DNA from: Pseudomonadota bacterium
Lineage (GTDB): Bacteria > Pseudomonadota > Alphaproteobacteria > Caulobacterales > Caulobacteraceae
Length of the DNA: 49,636 bases
Direction: 5' to 3'
Assembly: GCA_021808285.1 (NCBI GenBank)
Contig: JAKBBV010000017.1
Span: 1 to 49,636 of the forward strand
Shown here: positions 29,391-38,800 of the stretch, in pieces
Numbering within the stretch: position 1 is the first letter of the stretch
How the letters are laid out: each line of letters begins with the position of its first letter
Translations under genes and position numbers: made by a program
The notes under the pieces: generated by a model
What the model saw: only the letters and a program-made list of their open reading frames with translations
Told to the model about the DNA's origin: nothing
Databases searched by the model: none

Positions 29391-30866
29391 TCAGCCTCCG
29401 GCTCGCCGGCCCTGACCGCCGCCGGGACGGCCGCGGTTCTGGGATCGACCCTTGTGGAAGCCATGGCCTTGCGCCCCTGGGCCGCGGCCGGCGCCGTGAA
29501 CCGCCCCGTGGCTCGCACCCGGCCCGCCGCCCGGCCGCCCGTGGCCGCCATGACCGTGGCCGCCATGACCGTGACCGCCGAAGCTGTGGCCATTCTTGCC
29601 CTGGCCCTGACCATCCCGCGGACCCTTGGGCTTGGCGCCCTGGCGATGGGCGCGGGCCTCGCCGGACTCGCCGGCGGCCGGATCGTAGGCGCTCGGCGCG
29701 AGCTTGGCGTCCGCCGCGACCTGCGCCCCTAGCGCCCGATCATTGCGCCGGTCGAAGCTCGGGACCCTCTGACGCGTGACCTTCTCGATGTCTTTGAGGA
29801 GCGAGCGCTCGTCGTCCGCCACCAGACTGATCGCCACACCCTCGGCCCCAGCCCGCGCGGTCCGGCCGATGCGGTGCACATAGGCCTCCGGAACATTGGG
29901 AAGATCGTGGTTGAACACGTGGCTCACGGCGTCGATGTCGATCCCGCGCGCGGCGATGTCCGTGGCCACCAGGGTCTGGACCTCGCCGGCCTTGAAGGCG
30001 GCCAGGGCGCGCTCGCGCTGGCCTTGGGTCTTGTCGCCGTGGATGGCCGCGGCGGAGAGGCCGCCCCGTTCGAGATAGCGGGCCACACGGTCCGCTCCGC
30101 GCTTGGTGCGCGTGAAGACGAGGGCCTTGGCCTTGGGCATTTCGGCGATCAGCTCGCAGAGCAGGGCCGCCTTGCGCGCCGCTTCGACGAACAGGACGCT
30201 CTGGGCGATGCGCTCCACCGTGGTCGCCTGGGGCGTGACCTCGACCCGGGCCGGATCGCGCAGCAGGTCGGCGGCCAGCTTGCCGATTTCGCCGGGCATG
30301 GTGGCGGAGAAGAACAGGTTCTGGCGCACCTTGGGCAGGGTCGCGACGATCCGGCGGATGGGCTGCAGAAAGCCCAGATCGAGCATCTGATCGGCCTCGT
30401 CGAGCACAAAGACCTCCGTCGCTGAGAGCTCGGCGGTCTTTTGCTGCATGTGGTCGATCAGGCGCCCGGGCGTGGCCACGAGGATGTCGACGCCGCCAGC
30501 CAGGGCGCGGGTCTGGGCGCCATACTTGACGCCGCCGAACACCACGGCGACGGTGAATCCCATCAAACGGCCATAGGTGCGGAAGCTGTCGGCAATCTGA
30601 CTCGCCAGTTCGCGGGTCGGGCTGAGCACCAGGGCGCGGCAGCCGCGACGCGGCGCCGGGCGGCGGTCGGCGTCCAGCCGCTGCAGGATGGGAAGGGCGA
30701 AGGCGGCGGTTTTGCCGGTGCCGGTCTGGGCGATGCCCAGGAGGTCGCGGCCGGCAAGGACATGAGGGATGGCCTGGGCCTGGATCGGCGTTGGGCGTTC
30801 ATAGCCTTCTTGGGCGAGGGTCGCGAGAAGGGGCTTGGCGAGGCCAAGATCCTGGAAGGTGGTCAT
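29391..30866 (-). CDS. DEAD-box RNA helicase, RhlE-like, with Gly/His-rich tail
   Basis: RNA helicase of 491 residues. Motifs in order are Q-motif PTPIQAQAIP, QTGTGKT, PTRELA, TPGR, DEADQMLD, SAT, then ATDIAARGID and HRIGRTARAG. The core ends near residue 375 and is followed by a low-complexity basic tail rich in Gly, His and Arg (GGHGHGGHGHGGHG, then GRSQNRGRPGG), which could bind RNA or metal. Such helicases act in ribosome assembly or mRNA decay. ATG 30866 begins directly before FQDLGL; its ribosome site is poor, and no convincing alternative was found in the upstream open frame. Confidence 0.9.
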   Translation of the reverse strand: MTTFQDLGLAKPLLATLAQEGYERPTPIQAQAIPHVLAGRDLLGIAQTGTGKTAAFALPILQRLDADRRPAPRRGCRALVLSPTRELASQIADSFRTYGRLMGFTVAVVFGGVKYGAQTRALAGGVDILVATPGRLIDHMQQKTAELSATEVFVLDEADQMLDLGFLQPIRRIVATLPKVRQNLFFSATMPGEIGKLAADLLRDPARVEVTPQATTVERIAQSVLFVEAARKAALLCELIAEMPKAKALVFTRTKRGADRVARYLERGGLSAAAIHGDKTQGQRERALAAFKAGEVQTLVATDIAARGIDIDAVSHVFNHDLPNVPEAYVHRIGRTARAGAEGVAISLVADDERSLLKDIEKVTRQRVPSFDRRNDRALGAQVAADAKLAPSAYDPAAGESGEARAHRQGAKPKGPRDGQGQGKNGHSFGGHGHGGHGHGGHGRPGGGPGASHGAVHGAGRGPGAQGHGFHKGRSQNRGRPGGGQGRRAGG

Positions 30867-31189
30867 GAAGAGGTGAGACTTTCGGTTGCGTGCGGCGCCC
30901 TTGGCGTCGGCGTGCGGCCCTCGCCCCGCGGCTTTTGAGCCTGAGGTGAGAGAGGAGGAGAAGCGCCCCGCGTGTCCGGGCGCCCGGGTGGGCTGGAGAA
31001 GCTCGAACGCTCGACAGCTGGGGCGACGGAGGTCGCCCTCACGCGGCTGGAGCGCCAGGACCGCCCCCCGCGATTGGAGGACGTGACGCCCCTTCGCCCT
31101 ATCCGCCGCCAAAGTCAAGGATGTCGCGGCCCGCGCGTCCGATCTATGGAGTCGGCCTCACTCGGGATCAAGGAAAGCGCGGCCAAGAC
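30867..31189. other. Divergent gap between helicase and mutT genes
   Basis: This 323-base GC-rich gap must hold the promoters of two divergent genes. I see no clear -10/-35 pair, riboswitch, cold-shock leader or small gene. Open frames across it are extensions of the neighbouring genes without family sequence. Confidence 0.5.
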
Positions 31190-31588
31190 ATGACCCTGAT
31201 GCTCGTCGCCGCCTGCGCCCTGGTCGACATCGATGGCCGGGTGCTCATCGGCCAGAGGCCGGCGGCCAAATCCCTGGGCGGTTTATGGGAGTTTCCCGGC
31301 GGCAAGCTCGAACCGGGAGAAACGCCGGAGGCGTGCCTTATCCGCGAACTGCGGGAGGAGCTGGGCATAGAGGTCGCCAGATCCTGCCTGGCGCCCTTCG
31401 TCTTCGCCAGCCACGGCTATGAGGCGACCCATCTGCTGATGCCGCTCTATCTCTGCCGCCGCTGGGAGGGATTCGTCCGTCCCCTGGCCCACGACAAACT
31501 CGCCTGGGTCAAGCCGGAGAAGCTCGCCGACTATCCGATGCCGCCGGCCGACCTTCCCTTGGTGGCGTGGCTAAGGGATCTGCTTTGA
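31190..31588 (+). CDS. mutT: MutT-type Nudix hydrolase (8-oxo-dGTP diphosphatase)
   Basis: Nucleotide-pool cleansing enzyme of 132 residues. The Nudix box is complete (GGKLEPGETPEACLIRELRE, then ELGIE), preceded by GLWEFPGG, which is characteristic of MutT proper. MutT hydrolyses 8-oxo-dGTP to the monophosphate, preventing A-to-C transversions. ATG 31190 starts the conserved LVAACALVD strand; a longer start at 31121 would add residues unlike the family. From recall, argJ and mutT are neighbours in several alphaproteobacteria; here the helicase gene lies between them. Confidence 0.9.
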   Translation: MTLMLVAACALVDIDGRVLIGQRPAAKSLGGLWEFPGGKLEPGETPEACLIRELREELGIEVARSCLAPFVFASHGYEATHLLMPLYLCRRWEGFVRPLAHDKLAWVKPEKLADYPMPPADLPLVAWLRDLL

Positions 31589-31615
31589 GGGGCGCGCGGA
31601 AACCAGACCGCGGGC

Positions 31616-32569
31616 TCAGTTCAAAATATCGAGACCGGTGGCTGAGAACTCGTTCAGCATACTGAGGAACCAATTGTGGATGCGCAGGCCGTTGGCCAGC
31701 ATCACGGGTGAGTCCATCGCCCTGTTGGGCACGATATATCCCCCGTCCCGGCATTCGAGGCGACCGCTCTCCACCATGCGGTTGAGGCGCCGACGCGCGG
31801 TCGTATAGGGCATGCCGAGCGCCGTCGCGATGCTGCGAGCGGCGGCGGGCCGTCGCAGGCTGTCGGGCGGCGCCTGTTCCGCAGAGGCGAACCGCCAGGC
31901 GACTTCCGGATCATAGGTGAAGTGTCGGGTATTCTCGACCATGACCATGCAGAAGAGGACACCGGTCGTATAATCTCCGTGGACGGGAATGCCATCCAGG
32001 ATGACCCGCAGCACAAAGTGGGTCACGCCCCGGCCGATCAGAAATTCCGGCGGGGGGGAATCCGAAAGTCGGGCCCGGAACGGCTCTGCATTTGGACGCC
32101 TGGCCTCAAGCGGAAAGCTGACGCGCCGAAGTTCGCTAATGAGGGAGGCGAAGCGGGTGACGAGGTGGCCCCTCTGCTCGGTGGTCGAGGGGGTGTCGAA
32201 ATGCCCCGCCGGGACGATCACCCCCTGTCCCGGGAGGCGTACGCACAGTCCCGCGGCGACCAAGGCGTCAACATGACGGCGCGTGGTTTCGGGAGAAGAG
32301 GACAGAGTCTCGGCGAGCGCGTGAACGCTGATGGGGCGGCGCTCGGAGTCCGGCGGGGCCACATAGGCGTAGGCCCAGGAGGTATGGGGATCTCGACTGA
32401 GATGCTCGACATTCGCATGCTGAATCGCTGAGAGCGTCAGGCCATGTCCCAGATGTCCGTTCACCGATCGGGCGGAGCGCGCGATCACCGCCGTGATGAA
32501 ATCCAGCAGAACGCGTGTCGTAAAACGCTGCGGAGGCGGCGCCCCTGTTTGATGATCTAGGGAGCGCAT
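31616..32569 (-). CDS. Putative transcription regulator with two winged-helix domains
   Basis: Protein of about 317 residues that I do not recognise as a named family. Two separate helix-turn-helix plus wing stretches are visible: residues about 70-125 (VHALAETLSSSPETTRRHVDALVAAG, ending VIVPAG) and about 240-285 (SIATALGMPYTTARRRLNRMV, ending GYIVP). Between them lies a mostly helical region that could be a sensor or dimerisation part. ATG 32569 is the likely start, although its ribosome site is weak and the frame is open further upstream. It is divergent from the giant repeat gene (300 bases), so it is the obvious candidate regulator for it, by position only. Confidence 0.65.
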   Translation of the reverse strand: MRSLDHQTGAPPPQRFTTRVLLDFITAVIARSARSVNGHLGHGLTLSAIQHANVEHLSRDPHTSWAYAYVAPPDSERRPISVHALAETLSSSPETTRRHVDALVAAGLCVRLPGQGVIVPAGHFDTPSTTEQRGHLVTRFASLISELRRVSFPLEARRPNAEPFRARLSDSPPPEFLIGRGVTHFVLRVILDGIPVHGDYTTGVLFCMVMVENTRHFTYDPEVAWRFASAEQAPPDSLRRPAAARSIATALGMPYTTARRRLNRMVESGRLECRDGGYIVPNRAMDSPVMLANGLRIHNWFLSMLNEFSATGLDILN

Positions 32570-32869
32570 GGGGGGGCGTTCCTGATCATGTCGCTGAAGG
32601 CAATTGCGCCAGTGCGCCGGGACCGACCCGGCGCGTCCGCTCGGACGCCAGCTTTGCCATTTTGAGCAACGCCCCGTCTTTTCGGCATCGCGAGGGGCAA
32701 AATAGAACATGGCGAATTGAAGGAGCAATTTCGGCGGTCTGACGTCCGGGCGCACCCAAGGCGTCTCCGGATGGATTGGGTCGGAAGGGCAGTGGGGGGA
32801 GGCACGATCGAACTTGTCCCCGTCCGTTGAACACGGTCTGCGGCGCCGCGGCCGCGGCATGGCTTTGAC
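32570..32869. other. Divergent intergenic region before the giant repeat gene
   Basis: A 300-base gap between the double winged-helix regulator and the giant gene. I see no clear promoter pair or strong ribosome site before GTG 32870. An ATG at 32859 is out of frame and stops after four codons (ATGGCTTTGACGTGA), overlapping the GTG start; this could be accidental or a very short upstream frame. Confidence 0.4.
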
Positions 32870-35800
32870 GTGAGTCTGCCACAGGGCAAAGTCGCGCGCG
32901 AGGGCGCTTGGGGCTTCCGGACGCGGCTGCGCGGCCTGTCCTTGATGGGCGCGGTGGCGGCTTTGGCCTTCGCGGGGGCGGCGCCGCGCGCCGTGGCCCT
33001 GACCTCCAACACGACCCCGGCGATCAGCTGCCCAACGGATACCTCTGCGGCGGTGTCCCTGGTTCAGGGCTGGCAGACGACCTATGCGGCCGGGCCTCCG
33101 GCCGGCCCGCCTCCGACCAACGACCCGAACTATGCGGCTGACCTGAACACCTACAATACGAAACTCGCGGCCTATAACGCCGCCGCCGCCGACCTCTCCG
33201 CCTACGGCGCCCCGACCACCGCCGCGGCCACGCCGTCCTCCTACAACTATAATCCAAGCACGTCGGACTCGACCTTCAACACGTCCTGCGTTGCTCAGAT
33301 CAACAGCAATGACGCCGCCGCGCTCGCGGCGTCGAAGACGTCGTCGTCGCCGGCGACCGGAGGATCTACGGGCCAGACCTCAGGCGTCACTCAACAGGTG
33401 GCCCCGGTGAACGGGATCGCGGTCTCGTCCATCGGCGGCGGCGGCAGCGGCGGCGTCACCATTCCCATTATCGCCTTCATCATTCCGATCGCCTCCTTTG
33501 GCACGAACGGCGGCGGCGGCGGGACCGGCGGAGCCGCCAATGTCTCCACCAATTACGGCAACATAACCACCAGCGCGTCGTCGCTTCCCGGCATCTCCGC
33601 CCTAAGCGTCGGGGGCAATGGCGGCGATGGCGGCAGCGGCTTCATCGGCTTCTACGCCAGTGGCGGCAATGGCGGACAGGGTGGGGGCAGCGTTGGGGTG
33701 GACGTTCAGTCGGGGGCCGTGATCAGCACCTCCGGCGTCAACGCAGCGGGCATCTATGGCCTCAGCGCCGGCGGAAACGGTGGAAACGGCGGCAGCGTTC
33801 TGGCGGCCGTGGCCTCATCGGCCGGCAATGGCGGCGGCGGCGGGGCCTCGGGTGACGTGACGATCGGCAATAGCGGCGCCATCACCACCACTGGAGAGGG
33901 CGGCGCCGGCATCGTTGCGCGCAGTCTCGGCGGCGCCGGCGGCGCCGGAGGTTCGGTGGGGGCAAGCCTGTTCGGCGGGGGCGGCAGCGGCGGCCCCACG
34001 GGCGTGGCCGGCAATCTGGATGTCAACTCCACGGGCGCAATCACCACCAGCGGCGCCAACGCTCAGGGCATCTACGCCCAGTCCGTGGGCGGGTTCGCCG
34101 GCAATGGCGGTTCGACCGGCATCGGCGTGGTCGGCTTCGGCGGGAGCAGCCAGAGCGGCGGCGCCGGCGGCAATGTCACCGTCTCGACCGGAGCCGATGC
34201 GACGATCGTCACCAACGGCGCCAGCTCCTCGGGCATTTTCGCCCAGAGCGTGGGCGGCGGCGGCGGAAATGGCGGCGGCGGCGCCGGGATCGTCGGCTTC
34301 GGGGCCCAGGGCTCGGAAGGCGGGGCGGGGGGCAATATCAGCGTCACCAATGCCGCGACGATCGAGATCTATGGCGACCAGTCGTCCGGGATCTATGCCC
34401 AGAGCGTGGGCGGCGGCGGCGGTTCGGGCGGCGGCGGCGCTGGCATCGTCGGGATCGGCGGCGCTGGCGTCAGCGGCTCAGTCGGCGGCTCGGTCACCGT
34501 GGACAACTCCGGGACGATCGTCACCCACGGGACGGGCAGCTTCGTCAGCACCGGCGCCTCGACCTTTGAATCCGGGATTTTCGCCCAGTCCGTCGGCGGG
34601 TCCGGTGGGGACGGGGGGTCGAGCGCCGGCCTGGTTTCCATCGGCGGCGCGGGTGGGTCAGGCGAGAATGGCGGTGCGGTTTCCGTCAGCAATTCGGGCG
34701 CCATCGTCAACCTCTGCACGGGCGCCTGCGCCTACACCACCTCGATCTTCGCCCAGAGCGTGGGCGGCGGCGGCGGAAATGGCGGCGGCTCCGTGGGGCA
34801 GTTCGCCCTCGGCGGATCGGGCGGGGCCGGTGGGACGGGCGGCCTGGTGTCCGTGGTCAATACCGGGTCACTCACCGCGGTGGGGAACGACAGTTACGGC
34901 GTCTTTGCTCAGAGCGTGGGCGGCGGCGGCGGCAATGGCGGCTTCGCGGCCTCGGCCGGTCTGTTCGTCGGCATCTCGGTGGGGGGATCGGGCGGCGCGG
35001 GCGGCGGCGCGGGAAACGTCTGCGTGAATACCGACGCCGGCTGCACCACGGCGCTTGATAATCTGGGCGCGGCGACGATCACGACAAACGGCCAGAGGTC
35101 CTCTGGCATCTTCGCCCAGTCCATCGGCGGCGGCGGCGGCAACGCCGGCTTCGCGCTGTCTGGCGCGGTGGGCGTGGGCTTTACCGCCTCAGAGAGCTTT
35201 GGCGGGGCGGGGGGCTCCGGTGGGGCGGCGGGCAATGTGCTTGTGGGTTCGGACGGGATCATCCTCACCGGAGGCGATCAGTCCAACGGCATCTATGCCT
35301 CCTCGGTCGGCGGCGGGGGAGGCTCCGGCGGCTTCGCCATCTCGGCCACTGGCGGCGTCGGAGGCGCCCAGGCCCTCTCCTTCGGCGGCGCGGGCGGAGC
35401 CGGCAATGCCGCGGGGTCGGTCGGGATCAACAGCGCCACCAACATCACCACGTCGGGCGTGCAGTCGAACGGCATTTTCGCCCTCTCCGTGGGCGGCGGC
35501 GGCGGCAATGGCGGCTTCGCGGTCTCCGGCACCGGCGGCATCGGGGGCGCAGCCGCCTCCCTGGGAGGTTCTGGCGGCGTGGGCGCCGACGGCGGAGCGG
35601 TCTCCGTCGCCTCGAACGGCGCCATCCAGACCGGGGGCGCCCAGTCCAACGCCATCTATGCCGAGAGCGTCGGCGGCGGCGGCGGCTCCGGCGGCTTCGC
35701 CATCTCCGCGACAGGCGGTCTCCTTGCGGGCGGGTCCTTCTCCGCAGGCGGAAGCGGGGGCGATGGCGGCAACGGTCAGGTCGTCACAGTCAACGCCAGC

Positions 35801-38800
35801 GGGTCGCTGACGACCGCAGGACCCAATTCGAACGGCATCTTCGCCGAGAGCGTCGGCGGCGGCGGCGGCAACGGCGGGTTCAGCGTGGCGGCGGCGGGCG
35901 CCGGTATCGGCGCGGTCGGCGCGACCTTTGGCGGCTCTGGCGGCGATGGCGGCATGGGGGCCGCGGTGACGGCGTCCAACGGGGCGACCATCTCGACGGC
36001 CGGCGACCTGTCCAATGGGATCTTCGTCCAGAGCGTGGGCGGCGGCGGCGGAAATGGCGGCTTCGCCGTCTCGGCGGCGGCGGCGGGAATCGGCGCGGCG
36101 GCGTTCAGCTTTGGCGGCGACGCCGGCACGGGCGGCTCCGGCGGGGCGGCCTCGGTCACCAATACAGGCGCCATCTCCACCGCCGGGAATCTCTCGAACG
36201 GCATCTTCGCCCAGAGTGTCGGCGGCGGCGGCGGCAATGGAGGAATGTCCGGGGCCGCAGCAGGGGCCGGTGTCGGCGCGGCGGCCTTCACCATCGCCGG
36301 TCGCGGCGCCGGCGGCGGCGTGGGGGACGTGGTCACTGTCGACAGTCAGGGCGACATCAGCACCAGCGGCGTTCAGTCGAACGGCATTTTCGCCCAGAGC
36401 GTGGGCGGCGGCGGCGGCAATGGCGGCTTCGCGATTTCCGCAGCCGGCGCGGGCATGGGGTCGGCTTCAGTCGCTCTCGGCGGAAGCGCCGGTTCCGGCG
36501 CTTCATCCGGTGCGGTCACCGTCTGCGCCAATTCCGGCCCGCTGTGTCCGACCTCCTCCACGCCGCCCGCGAGCGCCGCGGAGCTCTTGACCACCGGCGC
36601 GCAGTCGAACGGCATTTTCGCCCAGAGCGTGGGCGGCGGCGGCGGCAATGGCGGATTTTCCGCCTCTCTGGCCGGCGGCGGCGTTGGCGCGATGTCCCTG
36701 GGACTTGGCGGCGGCGGCGGATCCGGAGGCGCGGCAGGCGCCGTCACCGTGGTTGCAGGCGGGATGATCGGCACTGAAGGCGACTCGGCGAACGCCATCT
36801 TCGCCCAGAGTGTGGGCGGCGGCGGCGGTTCCGGCGGCTTCTCCCTGTCCTTGGCCGGCGCCGGCACGGGTGCGGCCTCTCTGTCCTTCGGCGGCGGTGG
36901 GGGGACCGGCGGCGGCGCGGGGACGGTCACGGTCAATAATGGCGCCGACCTCGCCACTCTGGGACAGGAGTCCGCGGGCATCCTCGCCCAGAGCGTGGGC
37001 GGCGGCGGCGGCAGCGGCGGTTTCTCCCTCGCCGGCGCCGCGTCGGGAGTCGGCGCCGTGGGTCTGAGCTTCGGCGGCTCCGGAGCTGACGGCGGAGCCG
37101 GCGCTGCGGTCAATGTGACCAGCAACGGCAATATCTCGACCGGGATCAATGGCCAGGGCGCCGTCGTCGGCGGGGTCGGATCGGACGGAATCTTCGCCCA
37201 GTCGGTGGGCGGCGGCGGCGGCGATGGCGGATTCGCGGTCTCGGCCGCTGTGGGCGGGGTCGGCGCCGCCACCCTGGGCTTTGGCGGCAGCGGCGCCGAT
37301 GGTGGCCTCGGCGGCCAGGTCGGCGTCACCAGCGCGGGCTCGATCACCACGGGAGGCGCCCGCGGCGACGCCATCTTCGCCCAGTCGGTGGGCGGCGGCG
37401 GCGGCGATGGCGGCTTCTCGGTCACCGGGTCCGCAGGCGGCGATGGCGCCGCGACCTTTTCCTTCGGCGGTCAAGGCGGGGCTGGCGGGTCGTCCGCCAA
37501 TGTCAGTGTGGCGTCGACGGGGGCTCTCACCACCCTCGGCGACAGCGCCAACGCCATCTTCGCCCAGTCGGTCGGCGGCGGCGGCGGCAGTGGCGGCTTT
37601 TCAGTCGGGGTTTCGGGCGCCGGGATGGGTTCTGTTGGTCTGGCGATGGGCGGCGCCGGCTCCGGCGGCGGGGACTCGGGCCTGGTGAGCGTCGTCTCGA
37701 ACGGCGCCCTCGCGACGAGCGGCGCGCAGTCGAACGCCATCTTCGCCCAGTCGGTGGGCGGCGGCGGCGGCAACGGCGGGTTCTCGGTCACGGCGGCGGC
37801 GGGCGGTTATGGGGCCGTGGCCTTGTCATTCGGCGGCGGGGCGGGCCAGGGCGGCAACGCGGCGGCCGTGAACGTCACCAGCACGGGGGGCATCTCGACC
37901 CAGGGGAGCCAGTCCAACGGCGTCTTCGCCCAGTCGGTGGGCGGCGGCGGCGGCAATGGCGGCTTCTCCATATCCGCTGCGGGCTCTCAGTATGGTTCGG
38001 TCTCTCTAGGTTTCGGCGGCGGCGCCGGCGACGGCGGCCTGGCCTCGGCGGTCAATGTCGCCTCGACCGGGGGCATTGCCACGTCTGGCAATTTCGCCAA
38101 CGGCATCGTGGCGCAGTCGCTCGGGGGTGGGGGCGGCAATGGCGGATTCTCCGCGGCCGTAGCGGGCGCGCAATACGCCTCAGTGGCGCTAGCCTTCGGC
38201 GGAGGGGCTGGCGACGGCGGTACGGCCCAGGGCGTCACCGTGACCAGCACGGGCGCGATCTCCACCGGCGGGGCGCAGGCCTACGGCATTCTCGCCCAGT
38301 CGCTCGGCGGCGGCGGCGGTTCCGGTGGGTTCGCCGTCTCGGGTTCGGCCGCCGTCGGCAGTTCGGTCGGGGCGCTCAGCCTCGCATTGGGCGGCGCCGG
38401 CGGCGCCGGGGCGACAGCCGGCGATGTGCAGGTGACGAGCGCAGGGGATATCGCCACAGCCGGCGCCGGTTCGGTCGGCATCTTCGCCCAGTCGGTGGGC
38501 GGCGGCGGCGGCGCCGGGGGGCTCAGCGGCGCATTCGCGATCAGCGCCGGCAATGCTGTCGCCAATAGCGTCGGAGGCGTTGGCGGAACCGGCAATGCGG
38601 CCGGCGCCGTCACCGTAGGATCGACGGGAAATATCGAAACCCTCGGCGACAATGCCGATGGCATCCTCGCCCAGTCGGTGGGCGGCGGCGGCGGTCAAGG
38701 CGGCCTCAGCCTCGCCGCTGCGGCGACCGAGAAGGGCCAGGCGATCGGCAGCAGCGCCGGCGGCGGCGGCTCATCCGGCGCAGTCGCCGGGGCGGTGAGC

